Assembly: GCA_032622095.1 (NCBI GenBank) | Contig: CP136066.1 | Coordinates: 135,563,917-135,627,916 of the forward strand | Direction: 5' to 3' | Source of the DNA: Siphonodentalium dalli | Taxonomy: Eukaryota; Mollusca; Scaphopoda; Gadilida; Siphonodentaliidae | DNA length: 64,000 nt | The notes under the pieces: generated by a model | Databases searched by the model: none | What the model saw: only the letters and a program-made list of their open reading frames with translations | Told to the model about the DNA's origin: nothing | Made by a program: the position numbers and the translations under genes | Part shown: piece after piece, positions 39,301 through 51,300 of the stretch | Position numbering within the stretch: the stretch's first letter is position 1 | How the letters are laid out: each line of letters opens with the position of its first letter

Positions 39301-42300
39301 TGTGATGAAATTACTGTGTTGACTTTACCAGCTTGCCTTATCGCTAAAACATTTGATCTTTCGCGCTCCTTATCGCTACATTGACTGTATTGTAATGACA
39401 TTATCCCCTGTCCAAGTTGAGCTACAGTGTCACTGACTATTTCATTACTTGTTAATCTTCTATTTTTCATTTCAATTTCTTGACTATTCCAGGCAGCACT
39501 GCTAAAAATAGAGAAGATCGTCATTCAGCAAAATCAGATGTTAAGTCGCTTAATGCGCAAGCTGTTGCCAAAGTTAAAAATTATCATGGTGTGAAAATTT
39601 CAACCCATGTACGCGGCAAAGACTGTTACGAATGCAAGATGCCTATGCTAGCAGCTGACCACTATAAGTTAGTTTATTTTCGACATGCGACTTGTTGTGC
39701 TTCCACCCCATCTCCCTCATGAGAAAACTTGTTCTAATAAATTAATAATACCTCGCTGTCACAAGTACATTCAATAGATTTTATTAATAACGACCTCATA
39801 CACTGTTTAAGTATGGTTTTTATTTTAATATGTACTTGACAATATTCAGTATATTGAAATATCGCTTTCAGTGTTGAAACGATTTATTAGTAGACTAGTG
39901 GTTTTCTGAAGTTGACAAATACACAGGAGAAGTCGACTTCAATTAATCAAACACATTCCCAAATTTCCATTTATAAAGATGGTTTGCATGGGAGATTAAA
40001 AACTGCCATAAACAGAAAGAATATTAAAATATAGACATAATTTGTTCTTATACCAATCATAAATGTCGTGTAAATAGTTTCTTATTGTCAGGTTTGTAGG
40101 CTTTGTTATATAAACAGAAGCCAAAAATGTCACAGAACCTGGCATTTGTTTCCATAACAAAGCTTATGGACTTGACAATAACATACTATTTTTGCTATAT
40201 TTATGATTGGTATAAGAACAAAATATGTCTATATTTTAATATTCTTTCTGTTTATGGCAGTGTTAATGAATGTGACAATTTAAACAGCATACCCACCGCG
40301 AAGGCCATCCGTGCCTTTAATACTTAAAGAAATCACCGAAATTTTGAATTAAAAATAATTTACCTACCTAGCTACTCAATTGTAAAACAGAATAAATTGA
40401 AATATTTTCATATCTTCTTTCAGGAAGCATGTTGAGTGTGTTATGTGTCGATTTGCCACGAGTTGTAGCTTTGCATATGCTAACCACATGATGGGATTCC
40501 ACTCAGGCCAGATGACGAGCCTTAATATGAACATTCCATGGGAGCGTGCCATGAAGTCCCATATGTATTGCCTATGTGGGTTTGGTAGCAAGTTTGGTAA
40601 TAAAATTGGTAAGTTTTGCAACCTCACAGTGGTGCAAGGTTATATAATATAGTGCTATAAAGTATGAAAACAAAAGTTACAATGTGATTTACCTGTTCCA
40701 GAATTTGTCGTCAATCTTTAATAAGTATGTGCACGAGTTATTTCGTTCAGCTACAAGTTTGCCAATACAATTGGTTTGATTTCAGTCTTCACAGTGCTCC
40801 AAGTTTATACTAGAGTAAGCTAAAATACCAGAAAGTGTGAAAACAAACATTACTATGTGGTTCACCTGTTATTGAATTTGTCTTATTCAAAGTTTAAAGA
40901 TTGCATACAAGCTTTGTTTAACCCTTTAGTGTTCAGAATGCCTGTACGCACCATGCCACATATACATTCATGGAGGTTGCAATTGCCATGTAGATGGGAA
41001 TGTTTTGGGGTGAATCTGCCAAAAACATGGCTGCTGTTGACCATCTTGATTTTCAGTATTAAACAATGTGAATTCATTAGCACGGTGTACATGTCATACC
41101 TTTAGTCAGATAATTACGAAATTTGTCATGGATGTTGACATTGACTTATAGATGGAAAGGAGTCAATTTGGGGGGCCATTCTGCAAAAAAACATTGCTGC
41201 CAGTGGCCATATATCTCAACAAGATGACATCTAGTCTTACTTAGACATTTCAACTTTCCACATTCCTAAGCACTCGATTAAAATAACACATGAAATTAAC
41301 CCCTCTCCAAGTTGAGCTACAGTGTCATTGGCACCTTCATTATTGATCAGTTACAGATATTGATTGAGTTGGGAATTTCTGAATTTTGTGTCCATATAAA
41401 AATTTCAGCTTGTAATTTGGGCATTGTTCATCGGATGTTGTTGTGCTTTGGTGTGTTGATAGCCCAGTTTAGCGGGAAGGATACCCACTTTTTTTATTTA
41501 GAAAATACAATGTTTTTCATCTATACAAATTTAGTATTGCCCACTCTCTAAACTGAGCGCTGGGGTATATGTCACACTTAGCATTGCACTTGTATTTGCA
41601 GCCTATATTGTTTGTACAGAGATAGACTAATAAGTATATATTTTTGCAGCAACACATTTGGTATACTGTACGAAGAAGACATGCTACTCCCAGATTCCAG
41701 ATGTTGATTCCAAATCTGGAGGTTTGTTTTTATAATATTGACCAGTCACGAATAGTGATCAGTTTAGTGTCCTGTGAATAGTTTTTTCATCGAATTGAAT
41801 CTTGGTATTGAATCTCCTTCCTGTTATTAACATCAAATCGAATCACAAATCGAATGAGTGGTGATTGTCTACCGACGTTAATTTTGGTGTCTCATAAAAA
41901 TAAAACTAAATAATTATACCCCCAACCAAAAGATGGTGTATGCTGGATTACCTGCGTCATTACGTCTGTCTGTCCATCCGTCCCCCTGCTCATGTATCTC
42001 AACCATGAATGATCGGATCTGGATGAAATTTGGTATGCAGGTTTGGCATCAGGAGGGGTTTCAAAAGCAGGTTCATTGACGTCGTTCACATTTTCCATTC
42101 AAGACCTTTTCTTTACTAAATACTCATCATTTGTTGAACTTATTATCTGAACATTTTCTTCCAATAAATAAGACTCCTTCTGCACTTTTATTATCGGTCA
42201 TCTGCTTATTTTTTCCTGAAAACCTCTCCTGATGAATAATAGACAATTCCAATGTATATTTTTATAACTGAGTGGGAGAATCTATTTAGGGCTAAATCCA

Positions 42301-45300
42301 TCTATTATCTTCTTCAGTTGCTGCAGAACCCGAAGAGAAAGCATTTGGTGCTAATATACTGGACATGCTTGGATTAGTCAAGAAACAGCCTAGAGTTATC
42401 CATCGTGAGTTAATGGCATATTTCATAATTCCAAAATATTTTTGTCTGTTACTGGAAACATAGGTATATTTGTTTAGGTCTTAGCTTATTTACTTCTCTA
42501 CAAGTGACGGTCCTACCTTATTTTTGTGAGAATCACTTTATGCGGCTTATGTAACTTTTAATATTTTGCTTCTTTCAGATCAAAGGCTACTCAGTTTGTA
42601 ACAATATTAAGAGTCTCTTGTTATATGCTATCTTACCTCTTTACTTTCAGGAAGATCAGGTGATCTCAACATATCTGACTACTCAAATGACAGCTTGTTT
42701 CATGACGTAAGTTTAGTTTAAAACTAAATTTTTGCCAAAAGTGTAATAATTTGACAAATGGACTTGGGCACAAGTTCTGCCACTGATGTAAGTGGTTTTA
42801 ACAGATTATTCAAAGTGCAATTGTCATCTGCTTTCCCACAATTTGCATAGAATTTATTTACCATGATCCCTGTAAAATCACCTGAGTATTTTGATATTAG
42901 CACATAATGTTATTTCAATGATTCACTGATTTGACTCAAAATAAATTGTCTTTATTTTATCGAACAAGACATGGCAGCGGGCATGATATCTGAAAATAAA
43001 TTTAATCTTATTTTAATATTCTTTGCCTCCCACAGGATGAAGATTCAGTTGCCGATGTTTCTGATGTCATATCTAAATGCATAACTTCCCTGGGTGAGAA
43101 TGATAGTGCATCAGAACTGCCATTGAAATTGGAGTACAAACCTGATAAAAAGTACAAAATGGGTCCGAAGTGCTCTCAGAGGAATAGAAGGAGATCAGCT
43201 GATGAGAAATCCGAGACAAAGAGCGAGGTCGTTGATGACGACAATTCTTCAATGGATAAAAATTTGGAATATGTAAAAACTGATGAGTCTTCAAAGGATA
43301 AAGTAGTTGAGGGTGATAGCCGATTGTCAGGTGAAAACAGAATGGATGTTGGTGATGAAAATTCAGTGAAATCAGCTGTTTGTGGTGATTCGAATGATGT
43401 TTCAATGGATGTGGATTCACAGGATGTCAAAAGCTCTCAGGCTTCTGACATTAAGGACAATTTGTCGGATTCTAGAAATGATCAGACAAGTGGACAAAAC
43501 AGGTCAGATTTAACAAAGCCGGAAAAGTATGTGACTGAGGATGATAACGCATGTGACATGGATATTTCTGAATATAAAAGAGTTAACGAGGAAGAGTCTA
43601 GTGATTTGACTTCCTTGCTGGATCAGCTATCAAACTCGAGTGATAAAGGGCGAGAGGAAAAGTCTTCATTACACGACAAGTTATTGATTCTGAAATCTTC
43701 TGAATCTAATAGTTCCAATTCTGAAGGTTCGGAATCTAGAGCGGAGGAAACTGTTGCTAACTCTGGACAAGATGATGAGGAAGTTAGCTCTGGACAAGTT
43801 GATGAGGAAGTTAACTCTGGACAAGTTGATGAGGAAGTTAAATCTGGACAAGTTGATGAGGAAGTTAACTCGGAACATGTTGAAGAAGTCCATAGTCCAA
43901 AGTCTGTTGAAAATGAGTCTGACAATAGGGAACCAGAGTTAGCTGATGTTAATGAGGACGGCAAGGAATCTGATGAACTGGTAAACATTGAACAAAGTGA
44001 GGAAGTGACTTCAGAAACAGCAGGTCACAGTGCTGAAAACTCTAATGAAGCTGAACAATCTAGAACATCTGAAATCTCTACTGCAACCCATGATCAAAAT
44101 GACTCTGATGAGAATGTTTCTGAACAACAGTTGGACGATGAAGCAGATAAAGAAAAATGTTCTCCTGTCCCAGAAAAAGAGCCATCTGGTTTTGAATGTT
44201 CAGATAACTCTGCAGATTTAGATCAGTCTTCAAGTCAGCCTATCAGCAAAAATGAAGCACAAAATCTAGTCGGTGAGGACGTGAAAATTGATCCATCACC
44301 AGATCCTATGATGAAAGATTCAGCTTCCTCTAGTGATGCTCAGAATGGTGTCCCAGTATCTGAAGCTGGTTCAAGTAATGAGGTATGGCTATTGTATTTC
44401 GGAATGGCGATTTTGGTCTCGGTCTGAATGACAACAGGCACTTTTGAGTACTATTTTTTTTCTTCAAAATTGTCATTTTTATGTTTACCCATACCATGTA
44501 TGGTAAACATAGTGTCGTTGTCCGGATTGACCACTCGTCGTTCGTCCGTCCGTCCGTCCGTCTGTCCGTCCGTAGACACTTCACGTGTAATGCGATAACT
44601 CAAACATTTTCTATCCAATCAGAAGCAAATTTTGTATATGGGTATATCAACCCAAAATACAGATCGAGTTCGAATTTGGGTTTGATCCGAGTTTTTGTTA
44701 CAGTTATGGCCCTTTTTCTACTTAAAATTCACACATTCTGCCATAACTCAAACATTTTTTATCTGATTGGAACCAAATTTGGTATGTGAGTTTCACAGCC
44801 CAAAATACAGATCTAGTTCGAATATGGGTTTGATCCGATTTATTTTAAAGGAGTTATGACCCTTTTTCGAAAGAAAAAAAAAAAAAATTGATTTAAATTT
44901 TTTTTTTTAAACTTTTATAATAATAATAAAAAAAATGTCATTGACATTGTCATTTGTTTTCATTTAGATATTGATGATTATGATACAAGTTGATAAAAAG
45001 ATTTCCAATGTGTCCCTTTAATTTTTTTAAATAATTAAAAACAATTATAACCATTATAACTCTGCCAAGGGTACCCCGAATCACCGCACAAAATTTGATT
45101 AAATCGGTCCAAAATCTTGTGTTATGTACTGGTAAATCTGTTTGGAGCAACATTAAATCCAATTCACCAATTGCATTTGGACTACTTACTAGTAGCTATT
45201 GATAAAGCTATATTATTTTCTGATGTCTCTTATGCCAATGTGCAAATAATCTGATAAAGAAGCCTGTGGTATCTAATTTAAAATAAAGATTCAACAATAA

Positions 45301-48300
45301 ACATCACATGATATTAACAGTAGACTTGGACATCTGTGCTGCAGAGTTATATCTTCAGATGGTCTGATATCATTATAATTGTTATTGGTTTAATAGAGGT
45401 CAGTGTTCAACATAAACAATTCCTGTGATTTTTTGACAGCTGTGCTATATAATTGATATTAATGGGTCAGTGGTGAGGTTGCTTATCTGTATACTAGGAC
45501 ACATTATTATTGTAAACTTAAATTGGACTCTCTTAACCCAAGTATTCCATGTCCAGGGCACACCTACACATTTAACCCACGGACTTGCTGGCTGTGGCGG
45601 TTTAGCATTACAGATCCTGTACCAGTGCATTCTCTTATATAAATGCCAGTGACCCATAAATTCCAATAATTTGTGTTATGTACATTTGTCTATAATAGCA
45701 CATAACAGTATACTCTATAATTCAACACCAAAACTCTCATTTATCCGATCATATTAAATTTTTATCGCCAAGGGATGGGTTAACATCTGCCGATCGTGAT
45801 CGGCCTCTCGTTATGTTGACTTTTTGTAGACTCAGACAAACGAAATGTGTATTGTATGCCTATATTTGGAAACAAAGCATGACCAGAAATTGAGGCGTAT
45901 ATTGGGTCCATATAGATAGAAAAGGAGCAACGATCATCCAATCGAAATGTTTATTGTCTCAATAATAATTTTAATATTTGACACATTTTTATGAAATTTG
46001 GTACATGCGACTAAATTTGAGAAATTCTCAGTCAGTTTCTAAATTGGGTGTGGTATGATTATTTTTGCAAGAGTTAAGAGCCATTTCTATTTAGAAATTG
46101 CTGATTATTTATTTGCAAGCCTGCAAGCAATGGATCGGACATGGTCTTCAATTGACACAAAACATCTAAATGTCCAGTAAAAATCTATATGCTTCTGCCA
46201 TCTTAACTGGCAGCAATTGTGTGACGAGCTTGGTTTTAACCCTTTGAACCCTGACGTCCTGAACGTTAAATGATCCCAACCCGAGGCGCCTGACGTTATA
46301 TAGTGTTCCGACGACGTAACTCATAAAGCTCTTAATTTGGACGTATATACATGTATACACGCTCAACTATACGGCAATCTACTATGCTAACTGAACAAGT
46401 GTGCGGGGAAATATGTCACAATGTATTCCAAAGAGACAGTCTATTCCACGTTCAATATACATGTACATGTATATAGATATATTGCGGCTTTCTTTGGTCG
46501 CGCTATATATATATAACGAAATTCTTACACTTTGCCTACAATAGAAGGCGTTTCTCAAAATGCACCCGTGTGCTTGCGCGAAGAAACAGACCCCCTGTTT
46601 CCAATTTGGCTGCTAATATATCAGAGGTATGAACATGTGACTCATTCGCGCAAAGTATAGAAGCACTATTCTAGTTAATTTGGACTTTGATCGCGAAATT
46701 TCTAACGAAATACATCCCCTTTTCAGACAATAAAAAGCGGGTTTTTTTCTCGAAATAGGCCTCTGCGTATGCGCGAAGAAACAAACCCTCTGTCGTCAGT
46801 TTGTCGATCAAAGTCACGTGGGTAAACATGTGACACGCGTGTGCAAAGTAGAAGTACAATTCTAGTTGATATGTGCGTTTATTGAGCTGTAATTTCGTGT
46901 CAAATATCGTCTGATTTCCGGACCGGTCTCCCGGGATATAGGAATATAAGGATTGGACCGGTATTCCGGTCTCTCGGGTTCAAAGGGTTAAAATCATTTT
47001 CAAACTTGTAATCCATGTGTGTTTATTTTCATAATTAAATTTAGCAAGTAGCGACTGCGCATGCTCTTCTAATTTGGTGACTTCCATCCTGCTGTAGATA
47101 TCTACCACCGAACGAGAGTCATGTGATGCCATTACATACGGTACTCCTCAAATCTCGGAGCCTACCGAGATGTGCCGAATGTACATAATGTTGACAAAAT
47201 AATTATTGCCAAACCACTGCTCGAACACCCATCACAAGAGATTATATTTTCTCCACTACCTATAAGAAAATAAAGAAAACACTATCTATTACCTCTTTCC
47301 TCCCTATTTATCATGCACAGTTGATGTGAATTAGCTACAATATTTTGCGACAAAATATATGTAAATGGACACACAGTAGTTTCTAGCTCACCTGAGACGA
47401 AGTCTCCGGTGGAGCTATAGTCATCACTCCTCGTCCGTCTGTCCGTCCGTCCGTCAACTTTTTGTTTAAACATCTTCTCCTCTGAAACCATCATACCGAA
47501 TTGGTTCATATTTGGTGTGGATGTTCCCTAGGTGACTCTCATTCAGATTTGTTCAAATGACGTCACTGGGTCAAATAGTTGCGAAATCAGGGCCATAACT
47601 CTATTCCTCCATAGTAATTCTTACAACAACTTCTTGTTCATAACCATTGTGCCGATTTAGCTAATATTTGGTATGGAGGGTCCTTGGGTGACTGGTGTTC
47701 AGATTTGTTCAAATGAGGTCACCCGGACAATTAGTTGAGAAACCAGGGCCATAACTCATAGTAATTCTTACAATGACATCTTCTAAAAAAATATTTGGCC
47801 TATTTAGCTTATATTTGGTACTGAGGGACCTTGGGTGACTGGGAATCAGATTTGTTCAAATTGGGTCACTGGGTCAAATAGGGGCAGAGCCAGGGACATT
47901 TCTAAAAACAAAAAATTAAATTTTTGCATTTTGACCTTTAATTTTTGTTTAGGACACATCACAGTCTCATATTTCTTACCTACATTTTTCTTAGCATGTT
48001 CTTCATCTGTATGGATTTTGGTATTGTTTATTTAACCCCTTCCACTCTTGTTTTGATATAGAATTCATCCAAGACAGGATTACTCAAACATTTTTCATCT
48101 GATCCACACCAAATTTGGTATATGAATTTTTGACACTTATATACAGATCAAGTTAAAATATGGGTTTGATCCGATATATTTTAACAGAGTTATGGCCATA
48201 ATTCCCCAAAAAATAATAAAATATTCAGGAACTCCTTGATCAATTTATGTAGGCAGAGTCCCCAGGGAGTGTATTCATGTCATTCATAATTTAAATGAGA

Positions 48301-51300
48301 TTAATGGTGTTATCAATGAAGCACCCTTGTTGTTTACATTATCACTCAGTGGTCATTAAAATCAGATTAATTTCATTTTCTCCAAGTGTCTGGCATTTGC
48401 CGTATGAGGTTCCCAGAGGGTGAATTCATGTTGCTCCACACAGCAGGCTAGCATAACCAAATACACCCTCTGAGAACCTTATTCTGCTTAGGCCTCATCT
48501 TCTGGGAAGTATCTAGAGTCTCAAGATCTCATTCTGCTTAGGCCTCATCTTCTGGGAAGTATCTATAGTATCAAATTTACATTGTTGTTAGTTAAATTTC
48601 CCTTCTAGGAAGTTTCTGTATCCCTTAATTTGCAGAAGATAAAATACATGATTGAGGTGCCCAATGGGTGAACATCACCAATTTCAACTGGGGAACTTCA
48701 ATCTTATTCTAGGTCTTCCATAGCAGTTGAGGGCCTTATCAGAATGAGGTCCCCAGAGGGTGAATTTAGTGTTACTAGCCCGCTGTGCAGGAAAGCGTCA
48801 CTAAATTCACCCTCTGGGGACCTCATTCTGCAAATAACACAGACTATCTCAAGGCTTGATTGTATAATACAGTGTGTTGCTTGTGGCCAGACATGCACAA
48901 TGTAGGAACAGTCATGCTTGTAGTGATGCTATCCCACATAGTGGGCTAGCATCACCAAATTCACCATTTGGAGACCTCATTCTGCTTAGGCCTCATCTTC
49001 TGGGAAGTATCTATAGTATCAAATTTACATTGTTGTCAGTTAAATTTCCCTTCTAGGAAGTTTCTATATCCCCTAATTTGCAGAAGATAAAATTCATAAT
49101 TGAGGGACCCAATGGGTGAACATCACCAACTTCAACTGAGGAAATTCAATTTTATTCTAGGTCTTACATAGCAGTTGAGGGCCTTATCAGAATGAGGTCC
49201 CCAGAGGGTGAATTTAGCATCACTAAATTCACCCTCTGGGGACCTCATTCTGCAAATAACAGACAGACTATTTCAAGGCTTGTTGTATAATACATTGTGT
49301 TGCTTGAGGCCAGGCATGCACAATGTAGGAACAGACACGCTTTTTGTGATGCTATCCCGCACAGCAGGCTAGCATCACCAAATTCACCCTCTGGCGACCT
49401 CATTCTGCTTAGGCCTCATCTTCTGGGAAGTATCTATAGTATCAAATTTACATTGTTGTTAGTTAAATTTCCCTTCTAGGAAGTTTCTATATCCCCTAAT
49501 TTGCAGAAGATAAAATTCATAAATGAGGTGCCCAATGGGTGAATATCACCAACTTCAACTGGGGAACTTAATTTTTATCCTTATCAGATTTGTGAAAATG
49601 GGATCACAAAGTCAAATAAGGGCAGAGCAAGAGACTTAACTATTTCACTACATAGTAATTCTTAAAATATGTTTGCAAGAACTAGTTGGCTTATATAGAA
49701 TGGAATGTTCTTTCTTGACTGCAATTCAGATTTTTTTTTTAATGGGGGTCACCTGGTCAAATAGGGGCCAAGCGAAGGACAGTTTCCCTCTTAATATGCT
49801 TCCTTCACAAGGACCATCGGGTCTATTTGACTGCTATTTATGATATGTATGAAGGGTTCTTTGGTGTCTGGGATTCAAATTTATTCAGATGGAGTCACCA
49901 GGTTAAATAGGGTGGGACCAGGGACATAACTATATGTCTCTATAGTAATTCTTAAAATGTCTTCTCAAGAGAGTTTGGACTATTTAGCTTACATATAGTA
50001 TGGAGGAATCAGGAGGATCCTTTAGTGACTGAGATTCAGATTTGTTAAAATGAGGTCAACCTGTCAAGAAATGGCAGGCTATGGGGAGTCTAATAAAATC
50101 ATCGAAATACCAAATTCATTAAAACATCTACCTTGGAACCAATTGACTGATTGGTCTGACATACATGTATTGTGTTTTTGGGTCCATGGATAATTGGGCT
50201 TCAAACATGTTTAAATGGTTTTAGAAAAAGGCGCTTGTGAGATTGGAAATTTCCAACAATTGAGAAAGTTTGAGGTGTCGGTTGTGAAATTCCAACCTAA
50301 GACTTGGGGAGTCTGGATCCCGGTCGGGAGGGGACTTGTTGAGCTGGAGGAGGTGGGTGATCAGTAGTGTACAGTTGGCAATTTCAAGGTGGATTTTTAC
50401 CAAGCCTCTCTAGCCACATATCCTGTTTAAATCTACTTCTTTTAAAGTGATTATGAAAAGTGCTGACTGTTTTGGTCTCCAGAGTCCCAGTCTTATCAGT
50501 CTTTGCAGTCTGGTGAGCGACCCCACAGTCATTGACTGTCTTGTTTGTTGCAGGCAGTATACTAATGAGGAATTGTTGCTGTTCCTAGTTATTAACTGGG
50601 AATTCCCAACTTCACATTAGTTTTTCATTGGTTGTTTCCTTGGTGATAGCTTGGCAATTTTACATGGAATATATTGTCTATCAAGCTTTTGATCAGGATG
50701 TTCAATACAGAAAAACAAATAGTATAAACAAGATCACAGAAGGTAAAACCATAACAGAACGCAATAATACTGACATACTTGGGTACAGGGGTTTTTAAAT
50801 TGTAAAGGATGCTCGGTTTACCTTTTAAATCAATGACTGGTACTGAACTTGATATGACAGACACCTATCTGTTGGTGCACTCTGGGGATTTTTGAGAAAT
50901 TATCTGCAGGCCTGATTATTTGGTGTCTGAGCATTTCCTAGAAAGCAGCAAATCTTATTAATTAATACACATCTTTGTTGATTCTCCCATTCCTATATTC
51001 CAGTCAAGCCAAGATGCAGAAAATAAACCTGAGAATGCTACTGAAAAGGAATCTTTTCAACCTTCTCCCAAAGTACCTGGCGTCTCATCGGATAAGTCTG
51101 ACAAACCAAGTGACATAGACAATGATAGTTCCAAAAGAGCTAAAGACAATGACATTGATAGGGCAGAAAAACCAAAAGACAGTGAAAAATCATTCAAGTC
51201 ACCTGAGAGATCAGGAAAATCCTTTAATGGGGAGAGTGATAAGCATGGAGACAACAGTCGGTCTCATGACAGATCTCGAGACAGGGACCGTGGTTATTCC

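Noticed and set aside
42318-42404. Possible LEDGF-binding (IBM) motif in EPEEKAFGANI
   Set aside because: The consensus needs acidic-x-acidic-x-F-x-G-F; here F is followed by G-A-N, so the key second F is missing.
43073-43988. Minus-strand frames of 70-121 aa opposite exon 15
   Set aside because: They are antisense shadows of the Ser/Glu/Asp-rich exon; the exon itself fits the spliced gene in phase.
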